DNA of 32,210 nt from Actinomycetota bacterium (GTDB lineage Bacteria > Actinomycetota > Rubrobacteria > Rubrobacterales > Rubrobacteraceae): assembly GCA_020200675.1 (NCBI GenBank), contig JAIVIG010000290.1:1-32210 (forward strand). Reading direction: 5' to 3'. The position numbers and the translations under genes are program-made. The notes under the pieces were generated by a model, which saw only the letters and a program-made list of their open reading frames with translations, ran no database searches and was not told the DNA's origin. Positions 23,528 to 31,923 of the stretch are shown one piece after another (position 1 is the first letter of the stretch; each line of letters opens with the position of its first letter).

Positions 23528-25797
23528 GAAAGATTCCCTTCGCGCGCTCGTGAGTCTCTGATCGCGGCCCGCAGGAGGTCCGGGGTTATAGGGAGCCGGT
23601 CGATCTTGACGTCGAGGTGCGAGAGGGCGTCAGCTACCGCGCTGGCGACGGCGGCGGGGGCCCCCATTGTGCCGCCCTCCCCCACTCCCTTCGCCCCCGT
23701 CTCGGTGTACTCGCAGGGCGTCTCCAGGTGTAGGATCTCGACGGGGGGAATCTCCATCGCCGTCGGGACGAGGTAGTCCATCAGCGTGGAGGTGACGAGT
23801 TGTCCCTCGTCGTCGTAGATGAGCTGCTCGTACAACGCCGCGGCGATCCCCTGCGCCACGCCTCCCCGCACCTGTCCCTCGACGATCATCGGGTTGATCA
23901 TAACCCCGCAGTCCTCCGCAACCACGTAACGCTCTATGCGCACGTTCCCCGTCTCCGGGTCGATCTCCACCACTACCCCGTGCGTCGCGTTCGAGAACGT
24001 GCCCGGCGGATCGAAGCCGGCACTCGCTTCGAGGCTCCCCGCCTCCCCCTCCGGTAGCCGTTGTGCTTCCAGGTAGGCTGCGCGCGCCACCTCGGGCACC
24101 CCGACGTAGCGCTCGGGAGAGCCGCTGACGGAGACCCTGCCGTCCTCTATCTCAAGGTCCCCAGGAGCTGCCTCGAGCAGGTGGCTCGCCACCTCCTTGA
24201 TGCGTTCCGCGAGGAGCGCGGCCGCCTTCTTCAACTCGTCGGCGACGATCTGGGCCAGGGTCGTCTGGTGTCCCTGCCCATGCCCGCAGGTGCCGACCGC
24301 GACGGCGACGTTCCCGGAGGGGTCCATCCTCACGTGGGCGTTGTCCAGCCCCGGTGTGATCGCCATCTTCCTCAGGGCGAACGCTCGCGTCCCGTAACCC
24401 GTCCGCTCCGCGAAACAGGAGAATCCCAGGCCGATCAAACGCCCCTCGCGCCTCGCCTCTTCCTGCCGCTCCTTCCACGCGGGGAAGTCCAGCGCCCCGG
24501 CACACTTCTCCAGCGACTCGATGTAGCTGCCGGGATCGTAGACGACCCCCGTCGGGCTCTCGTAGGGGAACTCGTCGGCGGAGATCAAATTGCGCCTGCG
24601 TATCTCCACCGCGTCCATACCCAGACGCTTCGCGGCCTTCTGCATCAGACGCTCCATCGCGAAGGTGAACTGTGGCCTCGACACCCCGCGATACGGCGCC
24701 ATGGGAACCTTGTTCGTGGCCACCGCGCGCGCCCGCGACCGGTAACGCTCCAGGCGATAGGGACCCGGCATCTCCGTCGCCGCCATGAGCGGCTCGACCC
24801 CGCACGTAAACGGGTAGCACGAGTAGGCGCCCACGTCGCACAGGATGTCCGCCTCCAGGGCCAGCAGCTTCCCTTCCTCGTCGAAGGCGGCCGAGGTCTC
24901 GTACCTCTGCTCGTGGCCGTGGAAGGAGGCCGTGAGGTTCTCCTGCCTGTCTTCGGTCCACTTCACCGGCCGCTCCAGGCGCTGGGCAGCTATCGCCACG
25001 AGCAACTCCTCGCGGCTGACGACGCACTTCTGCCCGAAGCCCCCGCCGACGTCGGGCGCTACGACGCGGATTCGCTGTTGCGGGATCTCCAATACCTCCG
25101 CGAGCGCGGTGCGCACGATGTGCGGCACCTGCGTGGAGGTGTGCAGGACCAGCTTGTCCTCCCGGCCGTCCCACTCGGCCAGGCACCCCCGCCCCTCCAT
25201 CGGGACCGCCGCCAGCCGCCCCGTCTCGAACGTCGCCTCGACGACGACCGCGGCCCGCTCGAAGGCCTCGTCTACCCCGGAATCGTCAGACGAACGCACG
25301 TCGACCATCACGTTGTCTTGCATGTCCTCGTGTACGGTCCTTGCGCCTTCGGCTAGGGCCGCGTCCAGCGAGACCACTGTCTCCTGGCGCTCGTACTCGA
25401 CCGCCATGGCGTCCGCGCCGTCCTCCGCGGCATGAGGAGAGTCCGCCAGGACCAGCGCAACCGGTTCGCCGGCGTGGCGAACCCTCTCGCCCGAGAGCAG
25501 GGGCATGTCGACCCCGACGAACTCCGGGCGGTGGAGCACCGGACGCAGCCCGGGTACGTCCTCCAGGTCGGAGCGGGTGATGACCCTCTCCACGCCGGGG
25601 ACCTCAAGGGCGTCCTCGACGGAGACCCTCTCCACGCACGCGGCGCCGAACGACGACCGGGCGAAGGCGGCGTAGAGCATCCTCGGACGCTCGATGTCGT
25701 CCACGAACATCCCCCGGCCGGTGAGGTGCCGCGCGTCCTCGACCCTGGGGACCGACCTGCCGACCCAGGACCTGCCGGAGGAGCCGTCACCCGGCAT
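23524..25797 (-). CDS. Molybdenum hydroxylase Mo-binding subunit (CoxL/XDH-like) with internal deletion
   Basis: The 757-residue large subunit is open from ATG (GGAGGAGG upstream) to stop and overlaps the FAD gene by 11 nt. It has GGGFGQKCV, MAPYRGVSRPQF, GTCGHGQGHQTTLAQIV and the catalytic-Glu motif KGVGEGGTMGAP. After IVADEL it continues at once with KKAAALLAERIKEVA. The family normally has about 37 residues in between (GVP...VVHGDTD...GTxxSRSxxxGGGAV), which contact the molybdopterin cytosine dinucleotide. The in-frame loss should harm cofactor binding. The PYRGVSR motif is not the AYxCSFR of true CO dehydrogenase. The substrate is unknown. Confidence 0.85.
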   Translation of the reverse strand: MPGDGSSGRSWVGRSVPRVEDARHLTGRGMFVDDIERPRMLYAAFARSSFGAACVERVSVEDALEVPGVERVITRSDLEDVPGLRPVLHRPEFVGVDMPLLSGERVRHAGEPVALVLADSPHAAEDGADAMAVEYERQETVVSLDAALAEGARTVHEDMQDNVMVDVRSSDDSGVDEAFERAAVVVEATFETGRLAAVPMEGRGCLAEWDGREDKLVLHTSTQVPHIVRTALAEVLEIPQQRIRVVAPDVGGGFGQKCVVSREELLVAIAAQRLERPVKWTEDRQENLTASFHGHEQRYETSAAFDEEGKLLALEADILCDVGAYSCYPFTCGVEPLMAATEMPGPYRLERYRSRARAVATNKVPMAPYRGVSRPQFTFAMERLMQKAAKRLGMDAVEIRRRNLISADEFPYESPTGVVYDPGSYIESLEKCAGALDFPAWKERQEEARREGRLIGLGFSCFAERTGYGTRAFALRKMAITPGLDNAHVRMDPSGNVAVAVGTCGHGQGHQTTLAQIVADELKKAAALLAERIKEVASHLLEAAPGDLEIEDGRVSVSGSPERYVGVPEVARAAYLEAQRLPEGEAGSLEASAGFDPPGTFSNATHGVVVEIDPETGNVRIERYVVAEDCGVMINPMIVEGQVRGGVAQGIAAALYEQLIYDDEGQLVTSTLMDYLVPTAMEIPPVEILHLETPCEYTETGAKGVGEGGTMGAPAAVASAVADALSHLDVKIDRLPITPDLLRAAIRDSRAREGNLS

Positions 25798-26653
25798 CGC
25801 CGGCCGCCTCCTCCAGTGCCCTCCGTACCATCACCGCCGAGAGATCTCTCCTGTACTCCGCGGTCCCCTGGACGTCGGATGGCGGGTCGATTACCTTCGC
25901 CGCCTCCCGCCCCGCCTCTTCGAAGGCCTCCCGGCCAACCTCCGCCCCCTCCAGCACCTGCTCCGCTTCGGAGACGCGCAGGGGGATGTCCGCCACGCCC
26001 CCGAGCACCACGCGGGCGGAGCGGCATTTTCCATCGTCGATGTCCAGGGTGACCGCTGCGGCCACGATCGCGTAGTCCCCCGCGCGCCTGGCGAACTCCT
26101 GCAGCGCGGCGTTCGGGGCTGGCTGGGGGAAACGGACCTCCACGATCATCTCGTCCGGCTCCAGCGCGGTCATGAAGAAGCCGTGGAAGAAGTCGGAGGC
26201 CAGGACCACGCGCTCTCCTCCCGGACCGACCGCCACGACCTCGGCGTTCAGCAGTGCCGCGAGCATGCACCACTCCGCCGAAGGGTCCCCGTGCGCGATG
26301 CTGCCGCCGAACGTGCCCAAAGTGCGAATAGGATAGTGCCCCACCCAACGAGCCGCGCGCTTTAGTACCGAGAAGCCCTCTAAAAGTTCAGGGTCCTCCA
26401 TCTCCTCGACCCAGCGGTGCGGCGTCAGCGCCCCGATCTTGAGCCCACGACCGTCGTGGGGCTCCAGATACTGCAGGTCGGGGATCCCGGCGACGTCAAC
26501 GAGGGCGGAGGGACGAACCAGCCTGAAGTTCATCATCGGAACCAGACTCTGGCCGCCGGCCAGCAACTTGGCCTCGTCGCCCAGCTCGGTCAACTGATCG
26601 ACGGCGTCCTCCACCGCAGTCGCCCGACGATACTCGAAGGCGGCTGGTTTCAC
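25787..26653 (-). CDS. Molybdenum hydroxylase FAD-binding subunit (CoxM-like)
   Basis: The 288-residue medium subunit has the FAD motifs LAGGQSLVPMMNFRL (about 31-45) and TLGTFGGSIAHGDPSAEW (about 111-128), and a C-terminal CoxM-like domain. It carries electrons from the 2Fe-2S subunit to an acceptor. The start is GTG at 26653 with GGGGG 7 nt upstream. It is the first gene of a four-gene operon (FAD, Mo, 2Fe-2S, Mo) joined by stop-start overlaps. The promoter lies in the divergent region upstream. Confidence 0.92.
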   Translation of the reverse strand: MKPAAFEYRRATAVEDAVDQLTELGDEAKLLAGGQSLVPMMNFRLVRPSALVDVAGIPDLQYLEPHDGRGLKIGALTPHRWVEEMEDPELLEGFSVLKRAARWVGHYPIRTLGTFGGSIAHGDPSAEWCMLAALLNAEVVAVGPGGERVVLASDFFHGFFMTALEPDEMIVEVRFPQPAPNAALQEFARRAGDYAIVAAAVTLDIDDGKCRSARVVLGGVADIPLRVSEAEQVLEGAEVGREAFEEAGREAAKVIDPPSDVQGTAEYRRDLSAVMVRRALEEAAGDAG

Positions 26654-26685
26654 TACTCATCCCCCTTTCCCCGCGAGGCACTTGC

Positions 26686-26715
26686 TTTACAAGTATTGGA
26701 TACAATATTATATTG
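26686..26715. promoter_or_regulatory. Divergent promoters with a 13-bp palindrome
   Basis: Plus strand: TTTACA (26686-26691), 17-nt spacer, TATATT (26709-26714). Minus strand: TATAAT (26707-26712). CAATAT-T-ATATTG (26703-26715), a perfect inverted repeat, covers both -10 boxes, so one repressor bound there could silence both operons. No regulator gene is in the window. Confidence 0.65.
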
Positions 26716-26757
26716 CAGGGGAACGAGGCGCAAATGCTGTGGGGTGAGGTGTACAAA

Positions 26758-27408
26758 ATGGGTAGGAACATGGACTTGACCATGCCATTCTCCGAGAGGA
26801 CCATCCCGGTTCCGGGGCATCCCCGGCCGCGGTTCGAGCCGCTGACCTCGTTGGAGCAGGACGGGGTGCGCAACACCACCATGACCTGCAGCATACACAC
26901 GGGGACGCACGTGGACGCACCCTCCCACTTTATCGAGGACGGGGCGACCATCGACGAGATCCCGATAGAGAGGTTCCACCGTCCCGGGGTGCGCCTGGAT
27001 CTAAGGGAGATGGCCCAGCCTGGAGAGCCCATTACTTTGGAGCACTTGAACGAAGCAGGGTTCGATCCTTCGGAGTCGAGGGACGCTATCCTGATGCTGG
27101 CGACGGGTTGGACGGATCGGGCGTGGGAGAGTGAGAAGCTCTACGAGATGAACCCGTATCTCGCCCAGGACGCCGCCGAAGCAATAGCGGAGGTATCACC
27201 GTCGGCGATCGGGTTGGACTTCGCGGTGGACGATACCAAACCTTGGCCCAACCACACGATATTGCTGGGTACCGGCGTTCTCCTGATCGAGAACCTGATG
27301 CGTCTGCCCGAGCTTCCCAGAGACGGTTTCGAAGTCATGGCCTTTCCCCTGCGGCTCGTCGGCGAGAACGGGGGGCCGGCGCGCGTCGTCGTGGAGTTGG
27401 GCCGGTGA
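26758..27408 (+). CDS. Cyclase family protein (kynurenine formamidase / isatin hydrolase superfamily)
   Basis: Metal-dependent hydrolase of about 217 residues with the family motif HTGTHVDAPSHF (47-58), whose His and Asp bind the metal, and a C-terminal AFPLRLVGENGGPARVV. Members open amide or lactam rings (N-formylkynurenine, isatin) or related substrates. The start is uncertain: ATG 26758 has GAGG 8 nt upstream and gives the usual N-terminus DLTMPFSE; ATG 26734, with GAGG 5 nt upstream, is an alternative. It leads the plus-strand operon. A molybdenum hydroxylase next to a ring-opening hydrolase would suit degradation of a heterocycle, but this is inference. Confidence 0.85.
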   Translation: MGRNMDLTMPFSERTIPVPGHPRPRFEPLTSLEQDGVRNTTMTCSIHTGTHVDAPSHFIEDGATIDEIPIERFHRPGVRLDLREMAQPGEPITLEHLNEAGFDPSESRDAILMLATGWTDRAWESEKLYEMNPYLAQDAAEAIAEVSPSAIGLDFAVDDTKPWPNHTILLGTGVLLIENLMRLPELPRDGFEVMAFPLRLVGENGGPARVVVELGR

Positions 27409-27809
27409 AGATCAAACGCGTGGACCACCTGGGCCTCATCGTGGGTGACCTCGACGAGGCTGTGCAAAGTTTTTCCAAACATCTCGGGTTGGAGTTGGAC
27501 CACACTGAGCGGTACGGGGACGAGCTCGACATCGCGTTCTTGCCCTGCGGCGAGACACTGGTCGAGCTGATCACGCCGCGCACCGAAGAGGGGTCGAATG
27601 CCGATTACTTGAAACAGTACGGGCCGGGCATACAGCACGTCGCCTTCGAGGTGGACGACCTCGACGCGGCGCTGGCAGAGCTCTCCGAACGAGGCGTGAG
27701 CCCTCTGGGCGAAGCGCCGATGCCGGGAGCAGGAGGCATGCGGATCGCCTTCCTGGATCCAGAGTCGTTCGGCGGGATACTGGTCGAACTCTGCGAGCCT
27801 ATCTCCTGA
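27405..27809 (+). CDS. VOC superfamily protein, methylmalonyl-CoA epimerase-like
   Basis: The 134-residue protein has two beta-alpha-beta-beta-beta modules (KIKRVDHLGLIVGDLDEAV and GIQHVAFEVDDLDAAL). Putative metal ligands are His8, His78 and Glu128, as in methylmalonyl-CoA epimerase, with ELITPRTEEGSNADYL close to that family. GTG start overlapping the cyclase stop (GTGA), so translationally coupled. It may epimerise a branched acyl-CoA made by the downstream CoA ligase. True methylmalonyl-CoA epimerase normally sits with the mutase, which is not seen here, so the substrate may differ. Confidence 0.8.
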   Translation: MKIKRVDHLGLIVGDLDEAVQSFSKHLGLELDHTERYGDELDIAFLPCGETLVELITPRTEEGSNADYLKQYGPGIQHVAFEVDDLDAALAELSERGVSPLGEAPMPGAGGMRIAFLDPESFGGILVELCEPIS

Positions 27810-28531
27810 TGAACGGATCTGAAGAGTTGCTGATAGACCGTCCGACAGGGGACGTTTTGCGCCTCCGGCTCAACCGCCCCGACCGCCTGAACGCCATCGA
27901 CATGCCCCTCGTGAACGCACTCACCGGGGCCTTCGACGATGTCGACTCGCGAGCCGTCGTCCTCGGCTCTTCCACCCCGAAGGCGTTCTGCTCTGGCGCG
28001 GATCTAGACCTCGAAGACGAGGAACGGACGAGGGTGAGCGACCTGCTGTACGAGCTCTACGAGAAGATGGTGGGGCTGCCGATCCCGATAGTCGTGGCGC
28101 TCGACGGGCACGCGGTCGGCGGTGGAGCGCAGCTCGCCGTGGCCGGGGACCTCCGGGTCGCCGGTCCGGAGACGAAGATTCGTGTCTCTGGGCCAGGGCA
28201 CGGCCTCGCGGTAGCGGCCTGGGGGCTACCTTCTCTCATCGGGAGGGGGCGTGCGTTGGATCTCTGCCTCACGATGCGCGCCGTGGGCGCGGAGGAAGCG
28301 CTCGCCATAGGACTGGTGGACCGCGTCGAAGAGGACCCGGGAAAGGCCGCCGTCGACCTCGCCTCCGAGCTCGCCCGCCTGGATCCCGCTGCCGCCGGCC
28401 GGGTAAAACGCGTCGTATCTTTAGCTTCGGGACCTCTGGACGCGCTGCGCGAGGAGAGGTCGGGCAACCGGGAGTCCTGGTCCGGCTCCGTCGGGGCAGC
28501 GTCCCTCAGACGCGGGAAGGGAGGCGGATGA
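27809..28531 (+). CDS. Enoyl-CoA hydratase/isomerase (crotonase) family protein without catalytic Glu pair
   Basis: The 240-residue crotonase has RPDRLNAID, the oxyanion-hole segments FCSGADL (60-66) and GHAVGGGAQLAVAGDLR (100-116). The two Glu of classical hydratases (rat Glu144 and Glu164) align with Gln108 and about Gly128, so ordinary hydration is unlikely. Decarboxylation, isomerisation or hydrolysis remain possible; methylmalonyl-CoA decarboxylase is one crotonase of non-hydratase type. ATG overlaps the previous stop (TGATG) and its own stop overlaps the next ATG. The C-terminus is short and basic. Confidence 0.85.
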   Translation: MNGSEELLIDRPTGDVLRLRLNRPDRLNAIDMPLVNALTGAFDDVDSRAVVLGSSTPKAFCSGADLDLEDEERTRVSDLLYELYEKMVGLPIPIVVALDGHAVGGGAQLAVAGDLRVAGPETKIRVSGPGHGLAVAAWGLPSLIGRGRALDLCLTMRAVGAEEALAIGLVDRVEEDPGKAAVDLASELARLDPAAAGRVKRVVSLASGPLDALREERSGNRESWSGSVGAASLRRGKGGG

Positions 28532-30165
28532 CCCGGCTAACGGGCACCGACCGGATAGCGCCGGGGACACTCGATGCCTGGCAGCGCCACCTGGGAAGAG
28601 AGGTCGACGCCGACGCGTTACAGGCAGAGCTGGTAGAGGGCTCCCTACCCCAAGCATTCCACAAAGCCTCGACGCACCGCTCGGCACAAACCGCCCTGAC
28701 CATCGACGGCGAAGAGATCACCCACGAGGAGCTAGACGGCCTCGCCGCCAGGGTGGGAGGCTGGCTCCGTGTGCAGGGGCTCGCCCCGCAAGAGCGGGTC
28801 ATACTCTGCGGCGGCAACTCCCTCGATTTCGTCGTCGCTTACCTCAGTATCCTCCGGGCAGGGGGCGTCGTGGTGCCGGCCGGCGCCGACCTTACCCCGT
28901 CCGAGCTGCGCCACCTCGCGCAAGACAGCAGCGCCGCGTACGCGCTGGCACAGGGCGACGCAATCGACCGGCTCACGTCGATCGCCCAAGAAGACACCTC
29001 GCTCCGGGAAGTCGTAGCAGTTGGGGGAGAAGCAAGCTCTAGCGCCCTTTCCCTGCAAGAAGCTCTCTCCGAGGGCGAGCCTCTGGAGCCGGGGGACGCG
29101 AACGGTGGCGACGTGGCGATGCTCGCCTACACCTCCGGCACCACGGGGCAGCCCAAAGGGGTGCCGCTGACCCACGCCAACCTGCTCTCGTCGATCCGCG
29201 CCGCGATGTGGTCGTGGCGATGGGACGCGAACGACGTCCTCGTACACGCGCTGCCGTTCACCCACCAGCACGGTCTCGGCGGCGTCCACATGACGCTTCT
29301 CGCGGGCTCACGCGCCGTGGTCCACAGCAGGTTCGAGCCGGCGAGGCTCTGCGCCACGATAGAGTCCGAGAAGGCTACGGTCCTCTTCGCCGTGCCCGCC
29401 ATCTACGAGAAGCTAGCCGCGTGGGAGGGCGTCGAGGAGGCCAACTTCTCCTCGCTCCGACTCCCCATTGCCGGTTCCTCGGCCCTCTCTCCCGCGCTGG
29501 CCCGCAGGGTATCGTCGCTTCTGAGCCGGGACATCCTGGAGCGTTACGGGAGCACCGAGAGCGGGCTGAGCGTCTCCAACCCGTACGACGGCCTCCGGAA
29601 GTTCGGCTCCGTGGGGTTCCCCCTTCCGGGTACCGAGCTGTCGATAGTCGACGAGGAGGGACGCGCCCTCGAACCGGGTGAGGACGGCGAGATAGCGCTG
29701 CGCGGGCCCCAGGTGTTCTCGGGCTACTGGAACCTTCCGGATGCCACCGAAGAGAACTTCTACCCGGGGGGGTGGTTCCGGACCGGCGACGTGGGGCGGG
29801 TGGACCCGGAGGATGGGTACCTGACGATAACAGGACGCTTGAAAGAGATGATCATCTCGGGAGGCTTGAATATTTATCCCAGGGAGGTCGAGCTCGTCCT
29901 GGAAGATCACGCGGCGGTCGAAGGGGCGGCGGTCGTTGGTATCCCTTCGGAACGGTGGGGAGAAGAGGTCGTCGCTTTCGTCGTTCCGGCCGGGAACGAA
30001 GCAATAGACGAAGAGGATCTATCGGTCCACGCTCGCGAGACCCTCAGCGCCTACAAGTGTCCGAAGAGGTTCTTTGTGGTCGACGAGCTTCCGCGCAACG
30101 AGATGGGGAAGGTGTTGAAGGACGAGTTGGTGCGGATGACCGGGGAGGAGCGCGAGGCCGGATAG
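28528..30165 (+). CDS. Acyl-CoA synthetase, MatB-like (malonyl/methylmalonyl-CoA synthetase?)
   Basis: AMP-forming ligase of 545 residues with P-loop AYTSGTTGQPKG (200-211), ERYGSTESGLSVSNPYDG, WFRTGDVG, GRLKEMIISGGLNIYPREVE and the catalytic Lys528 in ELPRNEMGKVLKDEL. NPYDG followed by GSVGFPLPG and PRNxMGKV are typical of MatB, which activates malonate or methylmalonate. The N-terminal 40 or so residues are longer than in MatB. With the epimerase-like and crotonase genes this suggests processing of a dicarboxylic acyl-CoA. Other short-chain acids are possible. ATG overlaps the crotonase stop (ATGA). Confidence 0.85.
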   Translation: MTRLTGTDRIAPGTLDAWQRHLGREVDADALQAELVEGSLPQAFHKASTHRSAQTALTIDGEEITHEELDGLAARVGGWLRVQGLAPQERVILCGGNSLDFVVAYLSILRAGGVVVPAGADLTPSELRHLAQDSSAAYALAQGDAIDRLTSIAQEDTSLREVVAVGGEASSSALSLQEALSEGEPLEPGDANGGDVAMLAYTSGTTGQPKGVPLTHANLLSSIRAAMWSWRWDANDVLVHALPFTHQHGLGGVHMTLLAGSRAVVHSRFEPARLCATIESEKATVLFAVPAIYEKLAAWEGVEEANFSSLRLPIAGSSALSPALARRVSSLLSRDILERYGSTESGLSVSNPYDGLRKFGSVGFPLPGTELSIVDEEGRALEPGEDGEIALRGPQVFSGYWNLPDATEENFYPGGWFRTGDVGRVDPEDGYLTITGRLKEMIISGGLNIYPREVELVLEDHAAVEGAAVVGIPSERWGEEVVAFVVPAGNEAIDEEDLSVHARETLSAYKCPKRFFVVDELPRNEMGKVLKDELVRMTGEEREAG

Positions 30166-30217
30166 ACCGCGGTAGTTGTTTCTGTCGGAGCGGGAGAGTC
30201 GGAAGGAGGAGGACGGG

Positions 30218-31015
30218 ATGAACCTGGAGCTCGAAGGCTCGGTGGCTTTCATCACGGGGGCCAGCAAGGGTATCGGCAGGGAATGCGCGCGGGTGCTAGC
30301 CGAAGAGGGTTGTACGGTGGTCGTCACCGCGCGGGGGAAGGAGTCGCTCGAAGAGACGGCGCGAGAGCTCTCCGAAAGAACGGGCCAGAAAATAATGCCG
30401 ATAGCGGGCGACATGAGCAGACCCGAAGACATCGAACGCGCGGTCGCCGAGACGGTCGACTCCTTCGGCAGAATCGACATCCTCATAACCTGCGCCGGGA
30501 GCTCGCCCGGAGGACTTCTCGAGAACCTGACGGAAGACGAGTGGTTCAGCAGCCTCAACTTGAAGTTCATGGGCTACGTGCGGGCCTGCCGGGCGGTGCT
30601 TCCGCGCATGAGGGAGCAGGGCAGCGGGAGCGTGGTCCTCGTGGTCGGCAACGACGGCCTCAAACCGACCCCCTGGGAGACGACCGCGGGGGTCGCCAAC
30701 GCCGCCGACATCAACTTCGCTTCGGCGATGGCGGAGCAGTACGGCAAGTCCGGCGTGCGTATCAACACCGTCAACCCCGGCCCCGTCAACACCGACCGGT
30801 GGGAGGGGCTCGAGGAAGCGTTCGCCCGGGACAAGGGGGTCTCCCGCGAGAGGGCCCACGACCTGGCGGTGGGGAGCATCCCGTTCGGCCGGATCTGCGA
30901 ACCCGAGGAGGTCGCCGACGTGGTCGCCTTCCTCGCCTCCCCCAAGGCCAGCTTCGTTCACGGCGCGCACGTGCCGATAGATGGAGGCCAGCGCAAGGCC
31001 CTGATGGACATATGA
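30218..31015 (+). CDS. SDR family protein lacking the Tyr-x3-Lys active site
   Basis: The 265-residue short-chain dehydrogenase/reductase fold has the cofactor motif TGASKGIG (13-20), Asp65 and TCAG (91-94), and ends with VHGAHVPIDGGQ. Where the family has Ser and Tyr-x3-Lys, this protein has LVVGNDG (141-147) and TTAGVANAADINF (155-167), so Tyr is Ala and Lys is Asn. Atypical SDRs of this kind exist, and their catalysis must differ or be absent. ATG at 30218 with AGGAGGAGG upstream; the frame is open from 30176 but lacks an RBS. 52 nt after the CoA ligase, same operon. Confidence 0.88.
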   Translation: MNLELEGSVAFITGASKGIGRECARVLAEEGCTVVVTARGKESLEETARELSERTGQKIMPIAGDMSRPEDIERAVAETVDSFGRIDILITCAGSSPGGLLENLTEDEWFSSLNLKFMGYVRACRAVLPRMREQGSGSVVLVVGNDGLKPTPWETTAGVANAADINFASAMAEQYGKSGVRINTVNPGPVNTDRWEGLEEAFARDKGVSRERAHDLAVGSIPFGRICEPEEVADVVAFLASPKASFVHGAHVPIDGGQRKALMDI

Positions 31016-31060
31016 AGGGAGTAGGGAGTAGTTAGTAGGGAGTCGAGAAAAATACTACTC
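31016..31060 (+). repeat. Short AGGGAGT repeats and inverted repeat after the SDR gene
   Basis: Three AGGGAGT units (31016-31022, 31023-31029, 31037-31043) directly follow the SDR stop. GAGTAGT (31026-31032) and ACTACTC (31054-31060) form a 7-bp stem with a 21-nt loop. It could be a weak attenuator or a slippage-prone spacer between SDR and CoxG genes. Confidence 0.5.
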
Positions 31061-31112
31061 TTCACCCCCGGGAGCCCCCGGCATCCTGCTGGAGGACTGA
31101 AAGGAGGCCAAA

Positions 31113-31910
31113 TTGAAGATCCAGAACGAGATCGAGGTGGCCGCGCCGCCCGACGAGCTCTTCGACGTCCTCGCCGACGTGGAACGGGTGGCGCCGCTGT
31201 TGCCGGGGGCGAACCTGGAAGAGAAGAGAGACGACGACTCCTACGCGGGCACCGTCAAGGTGAAGGTCGGCCCGATCACCGCCTCCTACCGCGGCACCCT
31301 CCGCTTTCTCGAACTCGACCACGACGACCACCGGGCGGTGATGGCGGCCTCCGCGGACGAAACCAAGGGCCAGGGTAACCTGGAGGCGAAGATCACTGCC
31401 TCCGTCTCGGGCTCGGACTCCCAGAGCCTCCTGAGCCTGGACACCGACCTGGACGTGCGCGGAAAGGCCGCGCAGTTCGGCCGCGGCGCCCTGGGCAACG
31501 TCTCACAACGCATCCTCCAACAGTTCGCCCGCAACCTCGAGTCCGAGGTCCTCTCCGGAGGAGAGCAAAGGGAAGAGACGCCATCGGAAGAGCCCACCCC
31601 AACCGGAGAGGCGGAGACGGGCGAAGATACCATCCCTCCGGGGGAAACGGGGGCAGGTCATCCTTCCCCGCCCAGGCCGGCCGCAGCCCCGGCCGGAGAA
31701 GAATCCCTCGACCTTTTATCGGCCGTAGGGGCGCCGATGCTGCGCCAGGCCGCGCCCGCGGTAGCCGGGCTCGCGTTGGGTATTTTGATCGGCAACTACG
31801 TCTCCACCCGAAAGACGTTGCGCGCCTACCAGGAAGCCATGAGGCTGATGAGCTATGGGCAGTTCTACGGCCCCCCTACTGGCAAGTGGTGGCGAAGGCC
31901 CAGGAATTGA
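31113..31910 (+). CDS. CoxG-like SRPBCC protein with C-terminal membrane anchor
   Basis: Residues 1-145 or so form a CoxG (CO dehydrogenase subunit G) domain of the START/SRPBCC fold: EIEVAAPPDELFDVLADVERVAPLLPGA and VKVGPITASYRGTLRFLE. An acidic Pro/Glu/Gly-rich linker (about 150-205) and a hydrophobic helix (AAPAVAGLALGILIGNYV, about 211-230) follow, and the protein ends in a basic tail. In Oligotropha, CoxG anchors CO dehydrogenase to the membrane; here the domain plus helix suggests the same for the divergently encoded Mo hydroxylase. TTG start (31113) with AAGGAGG 5 nt upstream. Confidence 0.88.
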   Translation: MKIQNEIEVAAPPDELFDVLADVERVAPLLPGANLEEKRDDDSYAGTVKVKVGPITASYRGTLRFLELDHDDHRAVMAASADETKGQGNLEAKITASVSGSDSQSLLSLDTDLDVRGKAAQFGRGALGNVSQRILQQFARNLESEVLSGGEQREETPSEEPTPTGEAETGEDTIPPGETGAGHPSPPRPAAAPAGEESLDLLSAVGAPMLRQAAPAVAGLALGILIGNYVSTRKTLRAYQEAMRLMSYGQFYGPPTGKWWRRPRN

Positions 31911-31923
31911 AGGGAGGACAACT

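Noticed and set aside
22958..26653. True aerobic CO dehydrogenase (coxMSL)
   Set aside because: Neither large subunit has the AYxCSFR active-site loop; they carry PYRGVSR and TYRGPGR, as in other molybdenum hydroxylases.
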